Shown in pieces: positions 1 through 5,725 of a stretch of 8,075 nucleotides of DNA; position 1 is the first letter of the stretch, and each line of letters starts with the position of its first letter. The notes beneath the pieces are model-generated. The model was not told the DNA's origin. It did not search any database and was given only the letters and a program-made list of their open reading frames with translations. Origin of the DNA: JBGTBQ01 sp041749275 (lineage in GTDB: Bacteria; Acidobacteriota; Blastocatellia; Pyrinomonadales; Pyrinomonadaceae); the NCBI GenBank assembly GCA_041749275.1, contig JBGTBQ010000318.1, positions 1-8,075 of the forward strand, written 5' to 3'. The position numbers and the translations under genes were made by a program.

Positions 1-13
1 CTTTTTTAACTGC

Positions 14-159
14 CTGAGACGGTTAGAGTAAAGGCAACTCAGAGAGAACGCGAGAGCGGCGGCAAAATGACGACCCCCTGCTGACCGCGAGGAAGGCCCC
101 ATGGCGCGGGTAAAGTTACCCACTCTAAACAGCGAGGAACCAACTTTTGACCGTCTCAG
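14..159. other. Nested inverted repeats, possible structured RNA
   Basis: This stretch lies downstream of the last gene of the minus-strand operon and has no convincing gene. CTGAGACGGT at 14-23 is perfectly complementary to ACCGTCTCAG at 150-159. Immediately inside, TAGAGT (24-29) pairs with ACTCTA (122-127), leaving a one-sided internal loop at 128-149. Within the enclosed region are a hairpin GGGTAA-AG-TTACCC (108-121) and a short CGC-GAGA-GCG hairpin with a GNRA-type loop (49-58). The strand is undetermined. I do not recognise a known RNA family, and no T-run follows the outer stem on either strand, so a simple terminator is unlikely. A small non-coding RNA or a decayed small mobile element is possible. 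No target-site duplication was seen at the repeat ends. Confidence 0.3.
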
Positions 160-213
160 CTACGGTCGGGCGGGCATACCGTTCACGAGCCACAACTGCC
201 GTCGAGTACAAAC

Positions 214-1209
214 TCACTTGCGCCCCGCGCCCGTGACAACCGGCGTCCCTTCCCGGTTGCTCCACTCGAAGAACGAACCGTCGTACATCACCACGTCGTA
301 GCCAAGATATTTGAGCGTGAAGTAAGCGTGCGAAGCCTGACCGCCGGTGCGGCAGTAGGCGACGACGGTACGACCCGACGCGACGCCCGCATCCTCGTAG
401 AGACGACGCAACTCCGCCGCCGGTCGAAGCGACGGATTTTCCTTGCTCACCAGATTCCCCATCCAGAAGACGTTCGACGCGCCGGGAATATGTCCGCCGC
501 GCGGCACGCCGTCGCCCGGTTTAGCTCCCGTGTATTCGTCAGCGGGGCGAGCGTCTATCAAAGCCACGCCCGGCGCGTCCAAGTTCGTCGCCATCCACGA
601 AAGATCACGCACGACATCAAGGTTGGTGACCGCACCGGCGCGCACGCGCGGCGTGAACGGCAAAGGCTTCGGCTCGACTCGCTCGTTCGAGACGGCGCGG
701 CCTTCGGTCTTCCATTTCTCCAGACCTCCGTCGAGCAGCGCCGCCCGCCCGCCGTGACCGAGGTAGTCGAGCGTGAAGTAAGCGCGCGCCGCCGACAGCC
801 CCGCGCCGTCGCCATACAGCACAAGGCGCGCATCGTCGCCGACGCCGAGCCGCTCGAAAAGTTTTTGCAAATCGGCCACCGGCGCAAGCTCGTTCGGCAC
901 ACCGTCGCGCGTCGCGGTAATCTCGCCCCACCCGACGAAGCGCGCACCGGGAATATGTCCCGCATCGTAATGCGACCTCTCGCGCGCCACGTGCAGCACG
1001 ACGACCTTCGGGTCAGCAAGACGACCGGCGAGCCAGCCCGTCGAGACGAGCATCTCCGCGCGAACCGGTGAAGGCTTGTTACTTTGACGCGCGCCTCCCT
1101 GCGGCCCCTTCGCGTGGACGGACGCAATCGAGAGGACACAGGCGATGGTGGCGAGTCCCGCGAACAGCAACCGCGTTCGCGTCGAATACCGGCGTGGATG
1201 TTTCATCAT
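214..1209 (-). CDS. Exported tandem-domain rhodanese (thiosulfate/3-mercaptopyruvate sulfurtransferase family)
   Basis: This 331-residue protein likely transfers sulfane sulfur from thiosulfate or a similar donor to a thiol or cyanide acceptor outside the cytoplasm. An N-terminal Sec-type signal is visible: basic residues to about 13, a hydrophobic core at 14-31, and a likely cut after VHA (residue 33). Two rhodanese domains follow, at about 55-175 and 195-325. Both contain a GHIPGA motif (84-89 and 239-244). The C-terminal domain has the active loop CRTGGQ with catalytic Cys286. The corresponding N-terminal loop reads YGDGAG and has no Cys, as expected for the structural domain of this family. 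The Shine-Dalgarno AAGGA (1214-1218) is 4 nt from the first ATG and 7 nt from the second, so translation may start at Met2. The gene begins 13 nt after the MBL-rhodanese gene ends and is almost certainly cotranscribed with it. The exact donor cannot be told from sequence. Confidence 0.88.
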   Translation of the reverse strand: MMKHPRRYSTRTRLLFAGLATIACVLSIASVHAKGPQGGARQSNKPSPVRAEMLVSTGWLAGRLADPKVVVLHVARERSHYDAGHIPGARFVGWGEITATRDGVPNELAPVADLQKLFERLGVGDDARLVLYGDGAGLSAARAYFTLDYLGHGGRAALLDGGLEKWKTEGRAVSNERVEPKPLPFTPRVRAGAVTNLDVVRDLSWMATNLDAPGVALIDARPADEYTGAKPGDGVPRGGHIPGASNVFWMGNLVSKENPSLRPAAELRRLYEDAGVASGRTVVAYCRTGGQASHAYFTLKYLGYDVVMYDGSFFEWSNREGTPVVTGAGRK

Positions 1210-1222
1210 GCTTTCCTTCGCG

Positions 1223-2620
1223 CTATTCCTCAGTGGTTGGCAGCCCGGCGCGCTTCCACGCGCTCATTCCGCCGAGCACGTTGGCGATGTTTTTGTAGCC
1301 CCGGCTGGCGAGCAAACTCGAAGAGACCGACGAGCGGTAGCCGCTGCCGCAGATGACCGCAACCGGGACATCCTTCGGCACTTCGTTCACGCGTTGCGGC
1401 AGTTCCGCGCCGGTGATGTGCCGCGCGCCTTCGATGTGCCCACCGGCCCACTCCTGCGGCTGGCGCACGTCGAGGACGACGAGATCGCGCTCGCTCTCGA
1501 TGCGATTCCGCAAATCCCAGACTGACCACTCGCGCATCATCTCGATGGGTTTGGCCGCCGTGCGCCATGCCATCATCCCACCCGCGAGCCAGCCCCGCGG
1601 CAAATCGTATCCGATCCGCAAAAGCTCCCAGCAGATGTCCCACAACTCTTCCGGCTTTTCGAGCACCAGCAGGTATGGCGTGTCGGGTTCGAGAATTGTG
1701 CCCGCCCACGTCGGAAACGAAGACCCCGCGCCGACATTGAGCGCGCCCGGAATGTGCGCGCCGCCGTAGGCTTCCGGCGAGCGACAGTCGAGGACGACCG
1801 CTCCGGCGTCGCGCGCTTTTTCAAAGTCCGCGACGCGCAAAGGCGGCGGCTCGCGCAGCACGCCGAGCAGCGGCGGCCCCGCCTGATTGTGCCCGCGCAT
1901 TCGCTTCCAGTAGGGCGGCACGGCGGGCAAATTTTCAAGGTTGAGACAATTCTCGACAAACTCGTCCTTCGAGCCGAGCGCGGCGAGCATCCGGTTCATC
2001 CGCCGCTCGTAGCCGATGGTGGTCGAGAGACGGCTGCCGATGTGGCCGCCGCAGAGACTGCCCGCGACGTGCGTCGGATAGACTTCGACGTGGTCGGGAA
2101 GCGTCAGAATCTTCTCTTGCAGCGTGCGGCACATCTCGCCCGCGAGATGTTGCGTCTGTTCGCCGCCGCCGAGCAGGTCGGGGCGCGCCACGTCGCCGAC
2201 TAAGAGCGCGCCGCCCGAGAGCAGCAGCGCGGGTTCCTCGCCGCGCGAGCGGTCTGTGACGAGGATGCTGATGTGCTCCGGCGTGTGCCCCGGCGTCTGC
2301 ATGACCTCGAAGACAATCTCGCCGACTTCGAGCCGGTCACCGTCGCCAAGTGGTCGCGCCTTGTAGCCGAGTTGCGCGCGGGCGCTGGCGAGCAGTTGCA
2401 CCTCGCCGCGCGCGGGCAGTTCGCAGATGCCCGTCAGATAGTCGTTATGCTGATGCGTGTCGGCGGCGTAGGCGATACGTAACCCTTGCGCGCGGGCTTC
2501 CTTGAAATAGATGTCCACGTCGCGGCGCACGTCCAAAACGAGCGCCTCGCCCGTCTGCTCCGAGCCGACCAGATAGGAAGCGTGACCGAGGCTTTGCAGG
2601 TGAAACTGCTTGAAGATCAT
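1223..2620 (-). CDS. MBL-fold hydrolase fused to two rhodanese domains (persulfide dioxygenase-like, iron site altered)
   Basis: This is a 465-residue cytoplasmic protein of the ETHE1/CstB-like class, whose members oxidise or transfer persulfide sulfur. The MBL domain spans about 1-235, with THQHND (55-60), PGHTPEH (110-116), VGDVARPD (141-148) and PTH (His184), then the family block SLCGG...TIGYERR. First-shell candidates His56 and His112 are present, but the third iron ligand, normally the Asp of a TGD motif, is Gly137 (SGGALLVGD). The first rhodanese domain (about 265-355) lacks a catalytic Cys, reading LLVLEKPEE at the loop. The second (about 365-460) has an active CGSGYRS loop with Cys424. 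AGGAGG (2626-2631) lies 5 nt before the ATG, so the start is secure. It sits between the small membrane gene and the exported rhodanese gene. A role in persulfide handling is well supported by context. Dioxygenase activity is doubtful because of the Gly. Confidence 0.9.
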   Translation of the reverse strand: MIFKQFHLQSLGHASYLVGSEQTGEALVLDVRRDVDIYFKEARAQGLRIAYAADTHQHNDYLTGICELPARGEVQLLASARAQLGYKARPLGDGDRLEVGEIVFEVMQTPGHTPEHISILVTDRSRGEEPALLLSGGALLVGDVARPDLLGGGEQTQHLAGEMCRTLQEKILTLPDHVEVYPTHVAGSLCGGHIGSRLSTTIGYERRMNRMLAALGSKDEFVENCLNLENLPAVPPYWKRMRGHNQAGPPLLGVLREPPPLRVADFEKARDAGAVVLDCRSPEAYGGAHIPGALNVGAGSSFPTWAGTILEPDTPYLLVLEKPEELWDICWELLRIGYDLPRGWLAGGMMAWRTAAKPIEMMREWSVWDLRNRIESERDLVVLDVRQPQEWAGGHIEGARHITGAELPQRVNEVPKDVPVAVICGSGYRSSVSSSLLASRGYKNIANVLGGMSAWKRAGLPTTEE

Positions 2621-2631
2621 CGTCTCCTCCT
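2618..2631 (-). promoter_or_regulatory. Strong Shine-Dalgarno of the MBL-rhodanese gene
   Basis: AGGAGG on the minus strand (2626-2631) is followed by 5 nt and the ATG at 2620. It fixes the start and makes independent initiation likely despite the roughly 130-nt untranslated gap upstream. Confidence 0.75.
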
Positions 2632-2692
2632 GTCGTAGTTTTCAAAGTCGCCGGGAGACCGCGACGGTTAGCCCGTCGTGTGCCTTCTCCGG

Positions 2693-2731
2693 ACGCCGCG
2701 CGCTTCGGCTTCGCCCTTTCGCGCGCGGCGT
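2693..2731 (-). other. Long intercistronic hairpin upstream of the MBL-rhodanese gene
   Basis: An 11-bp perfect inverted repeat (ACGCCGCGCGC at 2693-2703, GCGCGCGGCGT at 2721-2731) encloses 17 nt. On the minus-strand transcript the loop contains a further GGC-GAA-GCC mini-stem. No T-run follows on either strand, so it does not look like an intrinsic terminator. It lies between the small membrane gene and the MBL gene. A role in mRNA processing, stability or uneven operon expression is possible but inferred. Confidence 0.5.
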
Positions 2732-2750
2732 TTGATTGACTCGCCCTCGC

Positions 2751-2855
2751 TCATCTTCCTGCTTTGCCTTCAGTTTCCGCCGCCTTGTTCACTACATTGC
2801 CCGCTGGCGCGTTCGTCTTGTTCTTGCGCGGCTCCACCGCGCACGCCCCGCGCAT
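2751..2855 (-). other. In-frame open extension after the TGA of the small membrane gene (candidate selenoprotein C-terminus)
   Basis: The TGA at 2856-2858 is followed directly, in the same frame, by 34 sense codons and a second TGA at 2751-2753. The extension begins MRGACAVEPRKNK and is hydrophilic and basic. Its first 19 codons almost all end in G or C, like real genes here, while later codons are less biased. If the first TGA encodes selenocysteine, the product is about 63 residues with Sec29 and Cys34 in a U-x4-C arrangement just outside the membrane segment. Alternatively the stretch is a separate 34-codon reading frame starting at the ATG that abuts the TGA, or is non-coding. Confidence 0.38.
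2826..2842 (-). promoter_or_regulatory. Candidate bacterial SECIS-like hairpin downstream of TGA
   Basis: On the minus-strand transcript GCGCGG (2842-2837) pairs perfectly with CCGCGC (2831-2826) around a TGGAG loop. The stem gains a flanking U-A pair (2843/2825) and an optional U-G closing pair that leaves a GGA loop. The apical loop starts 19 nt after the TGA at 2856-2858. Known bacterial SECIS elements lie directly downstream of the UGA and carry a small apical loop with G at the first or second position, about 16-37 nt away. The geometry agrees. GC-rich coding DNA forms such hairpins by chance, so this is only suggestive. Confidence 0.38.
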
Positions 2856-2942
2856 TCAAGTCGAGATGCCGAGTTTCGGCAGTATCCACAGTTGTAGCGC
2901 GAGCCAGAGCGCCACAAAGCCGATTAACAGTAATGCTTCCAT
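2856..2942 (-). CDS. Small single-pass membrane protein (28 aa, or about 63 aa if the TGA is recoded)
   Basis: The product is one hydrophobic helix (about residues 3-21, rich in Leu, Ala and Trp) followed by LPKLGIST and a TGA. GGGAGG (2949-2954) lies 6 nt before this ATG, making it much the best start. In-frame ATGs further upstream, to 3041, would add a polar N-terminus but lack such a site. It lies 138 nt after the DUF442 gene and 235 nt before the MBL-rhodanese gene on the same strand, so it is probably part of the sulfur operon. The positive charge after the helix suggests a cytoplasmic C-terminus. I do not know a function. A membrane anchor or redox partner for the sulfur enzymes is a guess. 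The gene may continue through the TGA to 2751 as a selenoprotein. Confidence 0.62.
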   Translation of the reverse strand: MEALLLIGFVALWLALQLWILPKLGIST

Positions 2943-3080
2943 CCTCCACCTCCCGCGCCGCAAGAACCCTGTACGACCTCTCGTGTCTTCACTGTTCATA
3001 CGGACGCTTTCCTTGATCCCTTGCCCTGACATGTAAGCCAATCTGGTCGCCGCGCATGACTCCGCGCGTCGCGACGATAG

Positions 3081-3527
3081 TTACTGCTTTTGCGAATGAG
3101 TCTCGACGTAGTGCTCGAAGAACTGCTTGAGCTGCGGCTCCGAGTTGCAGTCAAAGCCGCTCTCCTGCGCCCGGCGCATTGCCTCTTCCGCCGGCAACCC
3201 CTCGCGCGTCGCCATGTGCATGAAGGCCATCGCGCCCGCGCGCATCCCCGAAGCGCAGTGAACGAGGACGGGCTTCGGCAACTCGTCAATCTCTTTCAGC
3301 ACGTTGTCCGTCAACTCGTCGCTGATCTCTTCCTTCTTGACGGGAATGCTCGCATACCGCAACCCTGCCGCTTCCGCCTGTTGCTCCTCGTCCGGCAGGT
3401 AGCCCTCTTCATCCGGTGTCCGCAGGTTCAGCACCGATTTGAACCCTTGCCGCGCCGCCTCCTCGAACTGCTCCGGCGCGACCTGCCCGGCAACGGTGAT
3501 CTGATCGTTGATCTTCATGCCTTCCAT
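3081..3527 (-). CDS. DUF442/TIGR01244-family phosphatase-like sulfurtransferase
   Basis: This 148-residue single-domain protein has the dual-specificity phosphatase/rhodanese-like fold found at the N-terminus of Blh (beta-lactamase hydrolase-like) proteins of the BigR regulon. The signature loop is HCASGMRAGA with Cys91 as the likely sulfur-carrying nucleophile and Arg96 closing the loop. The stretch SVLNLRTPDEEG (31-42) and the early ITVAGQ motif (10-15) are typical of the family. There is no signal peptide, so it is cytoplasmic. AGGGAG (3534-3539), inside the end of the repressor gene, lies 6 nt before the ATG. The two genes are separated by 2 nt, implying translational coupling. In Blh this domain is fused to an MBL dioxygenase domain, whereas here the MBL protein is a separate gene further down the same operon. 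A sulfur-transfer role is inferred from homology and context, and classical phosphatase activity is not expected. Confidence 0.85.
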   Translation of the reverse strand: MEGMKINDQITVAGQVAPEQFEEAARQGFKSVLNLRTPDEEGYLPDEEQQAEAAGLRYASIPVKKEEISDELTDNVLKEIDELPKPVLVHCASGMRAGAMAFMHMATREGLPAEEAMRRAQESGFDCNSEPQLKQFFEHYVETHSQKQ

Positions 3528-3529
3528 TT

Positions 3530-3901
3530 TTATCTCCCTTGCGGTTGAGTTCGTTTTCTCCCGACCCTGTTAGCCTGCTTGATGACTTCGTGCTGCGCGG
3601 CGAGCCTCATGCCGAGGCTCCGGCAGACAAGCTCGCACAGTTCGATGACGGACTCGTCGGCGATGCGGTAGAAGACGTTGAGACCTTCTTTACGCCGCGC
3701 CACCAAACCCGCTTCGAGCAGAATGCCGAGGTGCTTCGAGACGTTCGCCTGCCCCGCGCCCGCAGCCTCGACCAACTCCGTGACGCTCATCTCGCCTTCG
3801 CACACCAACTGCAAAAGCTTCAAACGCACCGGCTCACCCAGCACGCGGAAGCGCGCCGCGACCAACTTCAGCGCCTCATCCGGCAGCCGCTTTAGAATCA
3901 T
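3530..3901 (-). CDS. ArsR-family winged-helix repressor, probable sulfide/persulfide sensor
   Basis: This 123-residue regulator has the ArsR/SmtB layout: RFRVLGEPVRLKLLQLV (17-33), the recognition helix region AGQANVSKHLGIL (49-61), and the beta-wing VARRKEGLNVFYRI (67-80). It lacks the ELCVC metal site, which reads EMSVTEL here. Three cysteines are present: Cys34 at the end of an early helix, and Cys89 and Cys93 in the last helix (ELCELVC). Persulfide sensors BigR and SqrR use one Cys in each of these regions, so a similar tetrasulfide switch is plausible, though the Cys positions do not match exactly. It is first in the operon, next to its own promoter and operator candidate. A Shine-Dalgarno AAGGA (3913-3917) is present at a long spacing of 11 nt. 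ArsR identity is firm; the inducer is inference. Confidence 0.87.
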   Translation of the reverse strand: MILKRLPDEALKLVAARFRVLGEPVRLKLLQLVCEGEMSVTELVEAAGAGQANVSKHLGILLEAGLVARRKEGLNVFYRIADESVIELCELVCRSLGMRLAAQHEVIKQANRVGRKRTQPQGR

Positions 3902-3929
3902 GTGCCTGTTTTTCCTTGGGGGTTAGATA

Positions 3930-3958
3930 TGTATATCACTGCATAGCAATATAGTCAA
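3930..3958 (-). promoter_or_regulatory. Sigma70-like promoter of the sulfur operon
   Basis: On the minus strand, TTGACT (3953-3958) and TATACA (3930-3935) are separated by exactly 17 nt. Transcription would start about 20 nt before the repressor ATG. The local AT-richness stands out in this GC-rich window. Confidence 0.6.
3933..3952 (-). promoter_or_regulatory. Candidate ArsR operator in the promoter spacer
   Basis: The imperfect palindrome ATATTGCTATGCAGTGATAT has matching arms ATAT--CT and AG--ATAT (12 of 20 positions symmetric). It fills the -35/-10 spacer and overlaps the -10 edge. Repressor binding there would block RNA polymerase, fitting autoregulation by the adjacent ArsR protein. 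Confidence 0.45.
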
Positions 3959-3991
3959 TTACAAGGCGTGGCAAGGCGGTGCGACTTATGC

Positions 3992-5338
3992 TCAACCGAC
4001 CGCGCGCGCGCCCGCGCCGGACTCGTTTCTCTCCGTCGCATCAAGCCCGACCCAGCGACGGAAGTTGTTGGAGAACAGGCTCGCCACGTCGCGCTCGATC
4101 TCCCGGCGCGTGACCGCGCGCCCGTCGCGCAGTAGCCCCTCGTAAGATTCATAGAGCGCGTCGGCGACAACGCGGCGCGAGTGCTCCCACTTGTAAATCA
4201 GTTGGTCGAGGATGCGCGCGTCAGAGTGTTGCGGGACGAAGCTCGTGCCCAGCATCTCGATACGTTCGCGCGTAATTTCGGAGATGATCGAAGCGTTATT
4301 CAAAAACCACCAGCAGCCGAAGGGCATCAGGTTCGAGAATTTTCTCGCCGCGACGCACAACTCGTGTTGGTTCTCGCGCGAAAGAAAGGTGACGAGAAAG
4401 CGCACGTCCGGGTTCTCGGCGCACAGGCGCGCGACCACGCTCACGTCGGCGCGACCGACCCCGTCGCCGGCCATCCGCAGCGCCGGATTGACTCCGCGCT
4501 TGACGCCAATCATCAACGCCAGCGACAAGTCGTGCTCGCGGCAGGCGGGCAGCACCGCCTCGCGCAGCAGCCGCGCGCGGGCGGTCTCTTCCGGGTAGGT
4601 GAAATCGTCGGGGAGAGAAACGCCCAGATAGAGCGGTTTCATGCGCGCGATCCAATCGGCGAGAAAGCGGCGCGTCTCGTTGATAGTGCGCTCATCAATC
4701 TCCGGGCTGACGCGATACCCTTGCGCGTTCATCCCCGGCACGGCTTCGGCCCAGCCGTTCAGAATGCGGTCGAGCCGCAGCGCGGCGTGAAAGCGCGCGT
4801 CAATCTCGACGCCGCTCCGCCACACCTGAGTTTCAGCCGGGTCGAGCGGGTCGTTCGTCATCACGACCTCGCCGACGCGCGAGAGCTTAAGCACGCGGTC
4901 AAGATATTCATCCGGTTTTTGAGAGCGAAAGAACTCGCGCGCCTCGCGCAAATCGCTGGCGCGCGGGTTGAGGCCGAGAGCCGAGAGCACCGCGACGACT
5001 CCGCGCGTCGCCTCCGAGAGCGGCGTCTGCTCGACGAAGAGCGCGCGCCAGATCAAATCTGCCTGCGCGGTCTTCTCCAGCCGCCAGAACTGTTCGGGCG
5101 TGACGGCGGACGCGCGGAAAAGCTCCGCGATGAGGTAGTGGTAATTCAGCAGCTCGTCTATGCCCCACAGCCCCAACTCGCCGAACTGCGGGGCGTAGAG
5201 GTGCGTGTGCAAGTCCGTGACGGGCGTGGCCGCCACCGCTTCGTCAACGTGTCGCCGCAGCTCGCGTCCATCGCGCGCCGCACTGTCTGCGTCCGCGGAG
5301 ATGACATCGCCAGTCTGTTTACTCGTCATGTTTTTCAT
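3992..5338 (-). CDS. uxaC: Uronate isomerase, divergent Bh0493-like subgroup
   Basis: This 448-residue amidohydrolase-superfamily protein likely interconverts glucuronate and fructuronate (or galacturonate and tagaturonate) in the cytoplasm. Visible landmarks are the metal motif TDLHTHLYAP with His44 and His46, LLNYHYLIAE (63-72), ENQHELCVAARKF (322-334), FGCWWFLNN (340-348) and PQHSDARILDQLIYKW (369-384). The last contains the Asp373/Arg375 pair expected at the active site. From memory, these blocks match the divergent Bacillus halodurans Bh0493-type enzyme more closely than the E. coli UxaC. The start at 5338 has only a weak ribosome site; an ATG three codons later is an alternative. The gene ends 90 nt before the sulfur-operon repressor gene on the same strand, with no obvious terminator between. 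No other hexuronate genes are in the window, so its pathway partners must lie elsewhere. Confidence 0.85.
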   Translation of the reverse strand: MKNMTSKQTGDVISADADSAARDGRELRRHVDEAVAATPVTDLHTHLYAPQFGELGLWGIDELLNYHYLIAELFRASAVTPEQFWRLEKTAQADLIWRALFVEQTPLSEATRGVVAVLSALGLNPRASDLREAREFFRSQKPDEYLDRVLKLSRVGEVVMTNDPLDPAETQVWRSGVEIDARFHAALRLDRILNGWAEAVPGMNAQGYRVSPEIDERTINETRRFLADWIARMKPLYLGVSLPDDFTYPEETARARLLREAVLPACREHDLSLALMIGVKRGVNPALRMAGDGVGRADVSVVARLCAENPDVRFLVTFLSRENQHELCVAARKFSNLMPFGCWWFLNNASIISEITRERIEMLGTSFVPQHSDARILDQLIYKWEHSRRVVADALYESYEGLLRDGRAVTRREIERDVASLFSNNFRRWVGLDATERNESGAGARAVG

Positions 5339-5368
5339 TCGTCGTTTCGTCTTTTCTCGCGTGCGTAT

Positions 5369-5677
5369 TTAAAAGGGAACTTCCGGTCTTCTCGCATCCG
5401 CCGGGTCGCCCCGGCGATTGTTCGGCACGAGCGGCGTCCACCCCGGATGCAAGGGGTCTTGGTCGTAAGGATAGGAACCCAGACGCTTGGACAACTCGCT
5501 ATACTCCGCGAGCTTGTCCCGATTCAGCTTCACGCCCAGCCCCTGCGCGTCGAGGAGCGCGCGCAACTTCAGACGGCGCACCTCACCGGAGAAGAAATCC
5601 AGATACTCGTGATTGATTTTTTCGTCGAGCGGCGCGAGCCATTCAAGCTGATGAAGGCATATCAACTCGAAGCCCAT
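5369..5677 (-). CDS. Hypothetical protein, 102 aa
   Basis: I do not recognise this protein. It is a soluble-looking sequence with a hydrophobic start (FELICLHQLEWLAPL), a charged helical middle (EYLDFFSGEVRRLKLRALL, then NRDKLAEYSELSKRL) and a Pro-rich tail (SYPYDQDPLHPGWTPLVPNN). No signal peptide, membrane helix or cysteine motif is evident. It fits neatly between two same-strand genes, 48 nt after the exported protein gene and 30 nt before the uronate isomerase gene. Its amino-acid composition looks natural, unlike a shadow frame. The ATG at 5677 has no clear ribosome site, and the frame is open for only 12 codons upstream before a stop, so the gene could be a truncated remnant. Cotranscription with the isomerase is plausible. 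Confidence 0.55.
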   Translation of the reverse strand: MGFELICLHQLEWLAPLDEKINHEYLDFFSGEVRRLKLRALLDAQGLGVKLNRDKLAEYSELSKRLGSYPYDQDPLHPGWTPLVPNNRRGDPADARRPEVPF

Positions 5678-5725
5678 CGCTTTGGCAATTCTCGGTTTGG
5701 AAAGTAAGGGTACTCATCTGTCGAG

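Noticed and set aside
101..301. 66-codon plus-strand frame at the left edge
   Set aside because: It has no good ribosome site, overlaps the end of the rhodanese gene, and covers the inverted repeats.
328..1071. 247-codon plus-strand frame opposite the exported rhodanese
   Set aside because: It is antisense to a two-domain rhodanese with an intact active loop, and its composition is typical of a GC-driven artefact.
2668..2754. 28-codon minus-strand frame whose ATG overlaps the second TGA
   Set aside because: The product is almost all Arg, Lys, Glu and Gly and covers the strong hairpin. A purine-rich sequence lies only 2-3 nt before the ATG, too close for a good site. Its composition is explained by the repeat.
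4181..5707. 508-codon open frame on the plus strand opposite the uronate isomerase
   Set aside because: It is antisense to a clearly conserved enzyme. Its Arg-, His- and Val-rich composition is that of a GC-rich shadow frame.
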